Origin: Bacteroidota bacterium
Lineage (GTDB): Bacteria > Bacteroidota > Bacteroidia > 2-12-FULL-35-15
DNA: 64,000 nucleotides
Direction of reading: 5' to 3'
Assembly: GCA_025963775.1 (NCBI GenBank)
Contig: JAOQAD010000002.1
Coordinates: 1 to 64,000 of the forward strand
Shown here: positions 32,407 through 40,028 of the stretch, piece by piece
How the letters are laid out: every line of letters starts with the position of its first letter
Numbering within the stretch: the stretch's first letter is position 1
Translations under genes and position numbers: made by a program
Notes under the pieces: model-generated
Database searches by the model: none
Seen by the model: only the letters and a program-made list of their open reading frames with translations
Told to the model about the DNA's origin: nothing

Positions 32407-32955
32407 TTACTTTTGTTCCTTTAAATAAGTACCGAGCTTTTTTCTTGCCCTCAGGTACTGCGATTTGGAGGTGCTTTCGGAGATGCCTAATTTTTCGGCG
32501 ATCATTCTATGACTGTAATCCTCAAATAAAAAAAGCGTGAGGATCACCCTGTAGCCGTCAGGAAGCCTGTCGATGGCTTTTTGCAGCGTCACAGCATCAT
32601 ATTCAAATCCGTTTTCTTCCTCCGCTTCTTCTTCGGCAATGTCCAGCTCATCCACCTGGATGAAATTCTGCTTCTGCTTTTTCAGCGCATCCAGCGACCT
32701 GTTGATCACAATGCGCTTCAGCCAGCTGCCAAAAGAGCCTTTTTCTTCAAAGCTCCGGATGTGCCGGAAAGCTGCTACGAAACTTTCCTGGAGCACATCC
32801 TCGGCTTCATCCCTGTTGTTCAGGATCCGCATGCTTGCATTGAACATCGGTTTCGCATAAAGCCTGTACAGCTCACGGAAAGCTTTGTCGTCTCCCTTTT
32901 TACATTGCTCCACCAGGTCGTGGTGCTCCGTGTTATGTTCTATTGCGATGATCAA
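32407..32955 (-). CDS. ECF-type RNA polymerase sigma factor, TTG start
   Basis: 182 residues. Sigma region 2: AFRELYRLYAKPMFNASMRILNNRDEAEDVLQESFVAAF (in parts), GSFGSWLKRIVINRSLDALKK; acidic linker VDELDIAEEEAEEENGFEYD; region 4: LPDGYRVILTLFLFEDYSHRMIAEKLGISESTSKSQYLRARKKLG (in parts). The frame has no ATG before region 2; an in-frame TAA lies four codons upstream of the TTG at 32955-32953, so TTG is the probable start (GTG 14 codons later would cut into region 2). Forms a pair with the DUF4097-type protein downstream. Confidence 0.92.
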   Translation of the reverse strand: MIIAIEHNTEHHDLVEQCKKGDDKAFRELYRLYAKPMFNASMRILNNRDEAEDVLQESFVAAFRHIRSFEEKGSFGSWLKRIVINRSLDALKKQKQNFIQVDELDIAEEEAEEENGFEYDAVTLQKAIDRLPDGYRVILTLFLFEDYSHRMIAEKLGISESTSKSQYLRARKKLGTYLKEQK

Positions 32956-33011
32956 ATTCTGCAGCGTTTACTATAAAGACTGTGTTCTTTTAAAAAGTTG
33001 CACCGGATTTC

Positions 33012-33043
33012 AAAAAAAAATCCCCGTGATGTTTTCACGGGGA
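33012..33043 (-). terminator. Terminator of the GAPDH gene
   Basis: Minus strand: TCCCCGTGAA, loop, TCACGGGGA then nine T. Located 33 bases past the GAPDH stop. Confidence 0.85.
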
Positions 33044-33075
33044 TCTATAATACTCATTTTATAAAAGGAAATGTA

Positions 33076-34554
33076 TTAATAGTACACAAGCCTTCTTACT
33101 TCCGCAATGTATTTCGACAGGCGGATCACCTGGCGGGTGTAACCGTATTCGTTATCATACCATACATACAATACAATGTTCTTTTTGTCAGGGCCAACGA
33201 TGGTTGCCTGGCTGTCGAAGACGGAAGGGCAGGGGTTGCCGATCACATCGGTGGACACAAGCTCATTGGAATTCATGTACTGGATCTGCTCCACCAGTGC
33301 GCCATTTAAAGCGGCATCCTTCACGATGTTGTTCACATCTTCTTTCGTCACTTCCTTTTCAATGGTCATGCTCAGGATGGCAAGCGATACGTTCGGGGTC
33401 GGAACACGCACGGAGTTCGCGGTGAATTTCCCTGAAAGCTGCGGCAATACTTTTTTGAGCGCGCTTTCTGCACCTGTTTCAGTGATGACCATGTTCAGCG
33501 CTGCAGAACGGCCGCGCCTGTATTTTTTATGATAGTTGTCGAGTAAATTCTGGTCGTTGGTGTAGGAGTGCACCGTTTCAATGTGTCCGCGTACAATTCC
33601 TAATTTGTTATGTGTAACGTCCAGGATCGGCATAATGGCATTGGTGGTACAGCTTGCCGCAGAAAAGATCGTTTCAGCCTTGATGTCGATCGCTTTGTGG
33701 TTCACACCGTGAACAATGTTCGGAATGTCCTTGGCAGGAGCTGTAAGCAATACCTTTGAAATTCCTTTTGCCTTGAGGTGACGGCTTAATTCAGCCTTGT
33801 CACGGAATACGCCGGTGTTATCGATCAGCAATGCATTCTCGATCCCGTAAGCCGTGTAATCCACATCCTCCGGGTTTTTCGCGTCGATCATATAAACGGT
33901 GTGCCCGTTGATGATGAGTGCTTTTTTATCGAGATCTTCAATGATGGTTCCAGGGAATTGTCCGTGCACCGAATCCGTACGCAGCAAATCCGCACGCTTG
34001 ATGATCTCTTCATCGCTGTTGCCGCGTGTAACAATTGCTTTTAAGCGCAATTGCTCGCCTTTCCCGGCCTGTGCGATCAGTTCTCTTGCAGCGAGGCGCC
34101 CGATACGGCCGAAACCGAACAGGACCACATCTTTCGGAGTGATCGTATGTTTTGCACCTACAAATTCAGCCAGCTTATTCTTTAAGAAATCCCCTGAAGT
34201 TTTAAAATCGCCTTGTTCCTGCAGCCATTCGAATGCCAGCTTGCCGATATCGATCCGGGAAGGACAGAGCTCCATTTTACAGATCTCGTTCGCGATCATT
34301 AAGGTAGCTTCAACGGTAATGATCTTTCCTACCACATTTTTTGCATAATGATGAAGATTGATGATCTCGCTTGCGCTGCGGTCAACCAGCTGGTTCCTGA
34401 ACAGGATCAGCTCGATCGACTTTTCATACCACAGCTTCCCGATCGCGTTGATCAGGTCGAGGGCCGCTTTTTCATGGCCGATCCATTCATTCAGTTCTGC
34501 TTCATAAGAGCCTTTTGCTTTGCCTTTTGTAGGTTCCATCGTTTCAAGAGTCAT
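33076..34554 (-). CDS. Glyceraldehyde-3-phosphate dehydrogenase with a 140-residue N-terminal extension
   Basis: 492 residues; typical GAPDH has about 335. The catalytic unit begins near residue 140 (DVVLFGFGRIGRLAAREL), with FSAASCTTNAIMPILD (catalytic Cys302), HSYTNDQNLLD (His region), RRGRSAALNMVITETGAESALKKVLPQL (in parts) and WYDNEYGYTRQVI. The N-terminal part (LNEWIGHEKAALDLINAIGKLWYEKSIELILFRNQLVDRSASEI in parts) is helical with no family I can name; the long form is known in Bacteroidota. Asp-type NAD selectivity residues are not obvious (VTRGNSDE), so NADP use is possible. Transcribed alone. Confidence 0.9.
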   Translation of the reverse strand: MTLETMEPTKGKAKGSYEAELNEWIGHEKAALDLINAIGKLWYEKSIELILFRNQLVDRSASEIINLHHYAKNVVGKIITVEATLMIANEICKMELCPSRIDIGKLAFEWLQEQGDFKTSGDFLKNKLAEFVGAKHTITPKDVVLFGFGRIGRLAARELIAQAGKGEQLRLKAIVTRGNSDEEIIKRADLLRTDSVHGQFPGTIIEDLDKKALIINGHTVYMIDAKNPEDVDYTAYGIENALLIDNTGVFRDKAELSRHLKAKGISKVLLTAPAKDIPNIVHGVNHKAIDIKAETIFSAASCTTNAIMPILDVTHNKLGIVRGHIETVHSYTNDQNLLDNYHKKYRRGRSAALNMVITETGAESALKKVLPQLSGKFTANSVRVPTPNVSLAILSMTIEKEVTKEDVNNIVKDAALNGALVEQIQYMNSNELVSTDVIGNPCPSVFDSQATIVGPDKKNIVLYVWYDNEYGYTRQVIRLSKYIAEVRRLVYY

Positions 34555-34599
34555 ATTATAGTTATAATTTAAGTTAGAAAATTATTAAATGAGACCGAT

Positions 34600-34676
34600 T
34601 AAAAATAAAAAAATTAACCGCACAAACAGCTTCCTTTTTTTCATTAGTTGTTAAGAAGCTATTTATGCGGTTAATT
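34600..34676 (-). terminator. Strong terminator of rpoD (22-bp stem)
   Basis: Arms 34612-34633 and 34655-34676 are complementary over 22 bp with two mismatches. On the minus strand both mismatches become G-U pairs, and a run of T (34611-34600) follows. Both points say it works in the rpoD direction. Confidence 0.85.
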
Positions 34677-34698
34677 GACATCCCTGGGCTTTACCTGA

Positions 34699-35562
34699 TT
34701 ATCCTAAATAGGTTTTAAGTAATTTGCTGCGGGAATTATGACGTAATCTGCGGATCGCTTTTTCCTTGATCTGGCGAACACGCTCGCGGGTAAGGTCGAA
34801 CTTTGCACCGATCTCTTCCAGCGTTAAGCCGTGGTTGATGCCGATCCCGAAGAATAATTTCACTACATCGCGTTCTCTTTCTGTTAATGTTGAAAGCGAA
34901 CGTTCGATCTCGCGCTGTAAGGATTCGTTCAGCAGTCCGTTATCGGCACGCGGCGAGTCGTGGTTCACAAGCACGTCCAACAGGCTGTTCTCTTCACCGT
35001 TCACGAAAGGTGCATCCATCGATACGTGGCGTCCGGAAACGCGCATGGTGTCTGCCACTTTATCCTGCGGCAACTCGAGGAGCTCGGATAATTCTTCTGC
35101 ACTCGGCTCACGCTCAAATTCCTGCTCCAGCTTGGAGAATGCTTTGTTGATCTTATTCAGGGAACCAACCTGATTCAAAGGTAAACGTACGATACGCGAC
35201 TGTTCAGCCAAAGCCTGGAGGATCGATTGGCGGATCCACCATACGGCGTATGAAATGAATTTAAAACCGCGTGTTTCATCGAAACGCTTCGCAGCTTTGA
35301 TAAGGCCTAAATTCCCTTCGTTGATCAGATCGGGAAGGCTTAAGCCCTGGTTTTGATATTGTTTGGCAACAGATACAACGAAACGAAGATTTGACTTGGT
35401 CAGTTTTTCCAAAGCAGCCTGGTCACCTTCCCTGATCTTCTTCGCTAAAATTACTTCTTCATCTGCATTGATCAACTCCTCACGCCCTATCTCCTGCAGG
35501 TATTTGTCAAGAGATGCACTTTCGCGGTTGGTGATTGATTTGGTTATTTTGAGTTGTCTCAT
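34699..35562 (-). CDS. rpoD: Primary sigma factor RpoD (Bacteroidota short form)
   Basis: 287 residues. Region 1.2 [27 protein letters not shown], region 2 [38 protein letters not shown] (in parts) and [13 protein letters not shown], region 3 after [19 protein letters not shown], region 4 [29 protein letters not shown]. No region 1.1, as known for the phylum. This is the factor that recognises the TTTG / TAnnTTTG promoters listed here. Own -7 element TATCTTTG upstream and strong terminator downstream. Confidence 0.96.
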   Translation of the reverse strand: MRQLKITKSITNRESASLDKYLQEIGREELINADEEVILAKKIREGDQAALEKLTKSNLRFVVSVAKQYQNQGLSLPDLINEGNLGLIKAAKRFDETRGFKFISYAVWWIRQSILQALAEQSRIVRLPLNQVGSLNKINKAFSKLEQEFEREPSAEELSELLELPQDKVADTMRVSGRHVSMDAPFVNGEENSLLDVLVNHDSPRADNGLLNESLQREIERSLSTLTERERDVVKLFFGIGINHGLTLEEIGAKFDLTRERVRQIKEKAIRRLRHNSRSKLLKTYLG

Positions 35563-35598
35563 TTTATAGGAGTGTTAAATTTCGATTAAAAATCGGTA

Positions 35599-35606
35599 CA
35601 AAGATA
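35599..35606 (-). promoter_or_regulatory. -7 element TATCTTTG of rpoD
   Basis: Minus-strand TATCTTTG matches TAnnTTTG, 36 bases before the rpoD ATG. No TTTG at the ideal distance upstream. Confidence 0.5.
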
Positions 35607-35699
35607 CTTTAAAACGCTGGATCATAGCATTTATTTTACATAAAATAACCTTTATAATTTATTGATTTTCAGTAATTTACAATATATTAGACCAAGTAC

Positions 35700-35729
35700 A
35701 AAAAAGCCTCTGTAAAGAGGCTTTTTTTG
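35700..35729. terminator. Terminator between rpoD and degP
   Basis: AAAAAAGCCTC, loop TGTAAA, GAGGCTTTTTTT. Symmetric, so it can work in both directions; serves the minus-strand degP whose stop is 35 bases upstream of it. Confidence 0.85.
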
Positions 35730-35763
35730 TCGATCAATACAATACAAGCCACAGCTTTGGCTT

Positions 35764-37227
35764 TTACATGCCGAAGCCATAGTAGGCTCTCATGCCATTC
35801 GGGTAAACACCTTCAATCAGCACGCCGCCTTTTTTTGTTTCCAGTGCAGCTTTTATGTCGTCAACGGAATTGATCTTCTTTTTGTCCACGCTGGTGATGA
35901 TAAAGCCTTCACGGATGCCTGCGCTCAGCAATTTGCCGGCAGTAAGCTTATTGACACGAAGCCCGTTCTCAATGCCCAGTTTTTTCATATCGCCTGAATT
36001 GATATCTTCGAATGTAGCGCCCAGCGTATTTACCACTTCCGCTTTCGGCTTCTCCACCACATCTGTATTTCCGTTCTTGTTCTTTAATACCAGCGGAATG
36101 ATCTTTTCCTGGTTGTTGCGTTTCAACGTAATGGTAACTTTGTTGCCCGGGCGGAAGCGGCTGATCTGCTCCTGCAGCTCAGGCACATTGTTCACATCCA
36201 CTTCCCCCACTTTCGTGATCACATCGCCTTCCTTAATGCCTGCTTCTTCACCGGAACCGCCTGCGGAAAGCCCGTCAACATACACACCTTTAATTTCGTT
36301 AATGCTTTTTTCACTTGCCAGCTTCGCATCCAGGTCGCGGATGCTCACACCGATGAATGCACGCTGCACCGCACCGAACTCAAGCAGGTCGGCAACAACT
36401 TTACGCGCCATGTTCACAGGGATCGCAAAGGAGTAACCTGTGTAGGAGCCTGTGTTGGAAGCGATCGCGGAGTTGATCCCAACAAGCTCGCCTTTTGTAT
36501 TCACCAGCGCACCGCCGCTGTTGCCCGGGTTAACCGCAGCATCCGTCTGGATGAACGATTCAACAGGGAATTGTCCTTTTGCAGGATCATTGTCGAGAAT
36601 GTTGATGCTTCTTCCTTTTGCACTTACAATTCCGGCTGTGACCGTGGATGTAAGATTGAAAGGATTACCAACCGCCAGCACCCATTCGCCCACTTTTACA
36701 TTGTCGGAATTTCCGTAGCTCATGTAAGGCAGGTTGGTTTCCTTGATCTTCAGCAGGGCAAGGTCGGTGGTCGGGTCTTTCCCGATCACATCGGCAGTAT
36801 AGGTACGCTTGTCATTCAGCGTGATCTCAATTTTATCAGCGCCGTCCACCACGTGATTGTTTGTTACGATGTAACCGTCCTGCGACACGATCACGCCCGA
36901 GCCTGTAGCCATGGGTGCTTCCTGGTGCTGCGGTGCGCGCTGCCCGAAGAAATCACGGAATGGGTCATAGGCATATGGATTTTGGCTCGTCTGGAGCGGG
37001 TAGGTTGTTTTTACATTCACTACCGCATGCACAGATTGTTCTGCAGCAGCAGTAAAATCGATGGATGCCTCAGGGCTTGCTGCCGGCATGTTCACATAGC
37101 TTACAGGGGCTTTGTAAGCAAGCATGGATGCCTGTGTGGAAGAGCCGCCCTGCAATAAATGACTGACACCAAGCGATGTTAATCCCCCGATGCCTGCAAT
37201 CGCAAATACACTCAATATCTTTTTCAT
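35764..37227 (-). CDS. degP: DegP/HtrA-type periplasmic serine protease
   Basis: 487 residues from the ATG that begins the signal/anchor (MKKILSVFAIAGIGGLTSLGVS). Trypsin-like domain with the triad His in IVTNNHVVDGAD, Asp in DPTTDLALLKI and Ser in AVNPGNSGGAL; then two PDZ domains (FIGVSIRDLDAKL ... VDGLSAGGSGEEAGIKEGDVI; ATFEDINSGDMKKLGIENGLRV... SAGIREGFIITSVDKKKINS). The second PDZ is shortened at the end. Degrades or refolds misfolded envelope proteins. A 20-residue upstream extension is rejected because it would place the signal peptide inside the protein. Confidence 0.93.
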   Translation of the reverse strand: MKKILSVFAIAGIGGLTSLGVSHLLQGGSSTQASMLAYKAPVSYVNMPAASPEASIDFTAAAEQSVHAVVNVKTTYPLQTSQNPYAYDPFRDFFGQRAPQHQEAPMATGSGVIVSQDGYIVTNNHVVDGADKIEITLNDKRTYTADVIGKDPTTDLALLKIKETNLPYMSYGNSDNVKVGEWVLAVGNPFNLTSTVTAGIVSAKGRSINILDNDPAKGQFPVESFIQTDAAVNPGNSGGALVNTKGELVGINSAIASNTGSYTGYSFAIPVNMARKVVADLLEFGAVQRAFIGVSIRDLDAKLASEKSINEIKGVYVDGLSAGGSGEEAGIKEGDVITKVGEVDVNNVPELQEQISRFRPGNKVTITLKRNNQEKIIPLVLKNKNGNTDVVEKPKAEVVNTLGATFEDINSGDMKKLGIENGLRVNKLTAGKLLSAGIREGFIITSVDKKKINSVDDIKAALETKKGGVLIEGVYPNGMRAYYGFGM

Positions 37228-37354
37228 ATTATTGGTTGATTTTAAGGTTAAGAATAAATTGTTTTTTTGGATGCTGAAACAACACAAATTTTATTCCCAT
37301 ATTGCTGTTAATACTTATTTTTAACAATAATTAACGGGATCTTAAAAGGTTGTT

Positions 37355-37362
37355 TAACTTTG
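37355..37362 (+). promoter_or_regulatory. -7 element TAACTTTG
   Basis: Plus-strand TAACTTTG, 42 bases before the ATG of the membrane-anchored protein and hence in front of the dapF operon. No -33 TTTG at the right distance. Confidence 0.4.
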
Positions 37363-37404
37363 TATCCGGTTGGATAAAAGTACTAAAAAACCGCAGAAAA
37401 ATCA

Positions 37405-38130
37405 ATGACTAATTTCAGGGAAAAAGCACAGGTTTTCATCATCGGACTTTCTATTGGCCTGTTGATCGCGGGAGCTTTTTTTATCCTGAAACTGGATGAT
37501 TATTTTAAGGAGCTGAACCTTTACAAAAAGGTCTCCCAGAGCTTTTCCTCAACTGAACAGGCTTCTGAAAGCACTGAAAAAACAGAGCAACCGGAGAAGC
37601 AGGAAAAGAAGCAGAACCAGAAGCCATCCAAAAACAAAACCGCAGTGTACAGCGATTCAGCAGCAGCGCCGGAAAAAAAAGAACTTGTGCCGGATGCTGA
37701 TACACTGAGAATGAAAGGCGATTCGGCAATTGCAATAATGGCAGCGGAAGATGACATTGTGGTCAGGAAAGACGAGCAGCTCATGACACGGACGCTGGAT
37801 GTGTACAACCTGAACCCTACGGCCAGCAAGCAAAGCAGCAAAGATTCACTTTTGCAGAAAGTAAGCGGCATCAAGGATGACAAAGCGGGCAGCAAACAGA
37901 TGTTCAACATTGAGCTTTGGGCATCCCCACTGAATTATAAAGGATACAAGATGAGCAAGTACAAGATCGTGCTGTATGGAATTCAATCGCTTGACAATGT
38001 AAAGCTGTACAAGCTGGATGATGTGATCTACCTGAAAAGCGCTGCAATGGTTTACCGCCTCGATTATGCCAGCGATTTCAAGCAGTACGAGCGCATTACC
38101 GACGAACAGATCACCAATAAACTCAAATAA
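37405..38130 (+). CDS. Membrane-anchored protein of unknown function, upstream of dapF
   Basis: 241 residues. One N-terminal membrane helix (VFIIGLSIGLLIAGAFFIL), then a Lys/Glu/Gln-rich low-complexity linker (residues 50-90), and a C-terminal globular part: MFNIELWASPLNYKGYKMSKYKIVLYGIQSLDNVKLYKLDDVIYLKSAAMVYRLDY (in parts). Four basic residues after the start favour an N-in, C-out orientation. First gene of a plus-strand run; the dapF TTG follows the stop by one base, so translation is likely coupled. Family not recognised. Confidence 0.75.
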   Translation: MTNFREKAQVFIIGLSIGLLIAGAFFILKLDDYFKELNLYKKVSQSFSSTEQASESTEKTEQPEKQEKKQNQKPSKNKTAVYSDSAAAPEKKELVPDADTLRMKGDSAIAIMAAEDDIVVRKDEQLMTRTLDVYNLNPTASKQSSKDSLLQKVSGIKDDKAGSKQMFNIELWASPLNYKGYKMSKYKIVLYGIQSLDNVKLYKLDDVIYLKSAAMVYRLDYASDFKQYERITDEQITNKLK

Positions 38131-38131
38131 T

Positions 38132-38917
38132 TTGTTACTCAACTTCTTCAAATACCAGGGCACCGGTAATGATTTTATCATTATCGACAACCGTACCTCC
38201 GTTTTCAACAGGGCTGATCATGCGCTGGTGGCAAAGCTTTGCGACAGGCGCTTTGGGATCGGTGCCGACGGATTGATGCTGCTGCAGCATGCGCAGGGCT
38301 ACGATTTTGAAATGGTGTATTACAATTCCGACGGAAGGGAAAGCAGCATGTGCGGAAACGGCGGAAGGTGCATTGTTGAGTTTGCGCGCTCAGTCGGACT
38401 GGTAAAGAACAAGGCTCTTTTCCTTGCAACGGACGGCGAGCATGAAGCACTGGTGAAGACCGGTGCCATCAGCCTGAGGATGAATAATGTCAGTAAAGTG
38501 GAAATGAACGCGGCCTATTCATTTTTGAATACCGGTTCCCCGCATTACGTGGCTTTTGTGAACGATGTGGAGAATTACAATGTGTTTGAAAAGGGAAAAG
38601 AGATCCGCTACAACGAGCGTTTTAAAGAAGAAGGTACGAATGTGAATTTCGTGGAAAAAAAATACAATGATCTTTTCGTAAGGACATACGAACGCGGCGT
38701 GGAAGGAGAGACTTATTCCTGCGGAACGGGTGTAACAGCGGCAGCGTTGGTGGCTTCGCTGAAAAATGTGGCTACAGCCGATGCCTACTGCGATATCATC
38801 ACACTGGGCGGAAAGCTGAAAGTAAGCTTTCAAAAGCATCCCGATCATTCCTTTACCGACATCTGGCTGGAAGGCCCTGCAAGCTTTGTATTTAAAGGCG
38901 AAATAAATATTTCCTGA
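38132..38917 (+). CDS. dapF: Diaminopimelate epimerase, TTG start
   Basis: 261 residues. NFFKYQGTGNDFIIIDNR start, active-site Cys in SSMCGNGGRCIVEFA and in YSCGTGVTAAALV, plus RTYERGVEGE. Converts LL- to meso-diaminopimelate for lysine and peptidoglycan. The ORF is open further upstream, but only inside the preceding gene; TTG at 38132 sits one base after the previous TAA and gives the family-typical MLLNFFKYQGTGNDF. The C-terminal half keeps the expected HPDHSFTDIWLEGPASFVFKGEI (in parts). Confidence 0.93.
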   Translation: MLLNFFKYQGTGNDFIIIDNRTSVFNRADHALVAKLCDRRFGIGADGLMLLQHAQGYDFEMVYYNSDGRESSMCGNGGRCIVEFARSVGLVKNKALFLATDGEHEALVKTGAISLRMNNVSKVEMNAAYSFLNTGSPHYVAFVNDVENYNVFEKGKEIRYNERFKEEGTNVNFVEKKYNDLFVRTYERGVEGETYSCGTGVTAAALVASLKNVATADAYCDIITLGGKLKVSFQKHPDHSFTDIWLEGPASFVFKGEINIS

Positions 38918-38924
38918 GATTTCC

Positions 38925-39503
38925 ATGCATAGATTGAATCCATACACATTAAACATAGATAAGGCTTTTCATGAAGATGAATTGCTGAAAGGCGTTTACC
39001 TTGTTGTGCTGCATGCCTCGCGGATCCCGCCGCACATCGGGCTGATCGCCGGAAAAAAATATCATTCGCTTACGATCAAAGGCCAGGAGACCGATCATTC
39101 CATTGAAGCGCTGCTGAAGAATATCCGCATGCGGAAAATCCCTTCGCTGTTCATTAAGATCAAAGCGCATCCTGTATTCAGCAACGATTTCCTGAAAGAA
39201 CATTTTATCCAGGATGTGCAGCAGTTCCCGAAAGTGTCTGTTGGCGGGGCAACCTGCCTGAGCCCGGTTAAGCTGTTCTTTGAAAAGGCATACGAAGTTC
39301 CGCTAAGCAATGTAAATTATCTTTTTGAGCTGCTGCCGGAGCTGGAACAAAATAAGCTGGTTGAACAGGTTTCCGCTTTAAACAGCGGAGAAAGCACTTT
39401 TCAGCTGCCTGTGTACGACCTGCAGCAGATCCATTCCGAGATCAGGCTGGCAGAGCAGGAAGCGAAGCAGATAAAGCAATCATCATTAAAACAACAGGCA
39501 TGA
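38925..39503 (+). CDS. Conserved-looking protein of unknown function
   Basis: 192 residues, soluble, no signal peptide. Contains GVYLVVLHASRIPPHIGLIAGKKYHSLTIKGQE (in parts), SLFIKIKAHPVFSNDFLKEHF, FPKVSVGGATCLSPVKLFFE and a charged C-terminal helix (IRLAEQEAKQIKQSSLKQQ). The HxSRIPPHIG...YHSL run with several His and Cys suggests an active or metal site, but I cannot name a family. Starts 7 bases after dapF and overlaps the acetyltransferase start by 4 bases (ATGA), so it belongs to this operon. Confidence 0.75.
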   Translation: MHRLNPYTLNIDKAFHEDELLKGVYLVVLHASRIPPHIGLIAGKKYHSLTIKGQETDHSIEALLKNIRMRKIPSLFIKIKAHPVFSNDFLKEHFIQDVQQFPKVSVGGATCLSPVKLFFEKAYEVPLSNVNYLFELLPELEQNKLVEQVSALNSGESTFQLPVYDLQQIHSEIRLAEQEAKQIKQSSLKQQA

Positions 39504-40018
39504 AATTAAAAGGGCAGATGGTTACGCTGAGGGCATTGGAGCCGGAAGACATTGATGTGCTTTACAACTGGGAGAACGACCCGGAGAACTGGGCTGTGAG
39601 CAATACGCAAACGCCTTTTTCGCGCTTTGTACTGGAGCAGTACATCACCACCGCTCATGTCGATATTTATTCCGCCAAGCAGTTGCGGCTGATGATCTGC
39701 GACAAAGAAGGAAAAGCGGTTGGCAGCATCGACCTGTTCGATTTTGAGCCGAACCACCTGCGTGCAGGCGTAGGTATTCTCGTTGCCGATAAAACCGACA
39801 GAAGAAAAGGCTATGCTTCGGAAGCATTGGAATTACTGAGAAATTACTGCTTTGATATTTTAAACCTTCACCAGATCTATTGCAACATTACCACGGATAA
39901 CGAATCAAGCATCCTGCTGTTCCAGAAACATGGCTTCCAGATCACCGGGATCAAAAAGCAGTGGATCCGCAGCGGAAGCGGTTACAAGGACGAATTGCTC
40001 CTGCAACTGATCCGCTAA
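39500..40018 (+). CDS. GNAT-family N-acetyltransferase (RimJ/RimL type)
   Basis: 172 residues. LKGQMVTLRALEPEDIDVLYNWENDPENW is the RimJ/RimL-type start; the acetyl-CoA loop is VADKTDRRKGYASEALELLRNYCFD (Q/R-x-x-G-x-G/A form), followed by LHQIYCNITTDNESSILLFQKHGFQITG (in parts). Substrate unknown: ribosomal-protein N-termini, small molecules and tRNA-linked targets are all possible in this branch. ATGA overlap with the upstream unknown gene implies coupling. Confidence 0.85.
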   Translation: MKLKGQMVTLRALEPEDIDVLYNWENDPENWAVSNTQTPFSRFVLEQYITTAHVDIYSAKQLRLMICDKEGKAVGSIDLFDFEPNHLRAGVGILVADKTDRRKGYASEALELLRNYCFDILNLHQIYCNITTDNESSILLFQKHGFQITGIKKQWIRSGSGYKDELLLQLIR

Positions 40019-40028
40019 ATCACCAATC

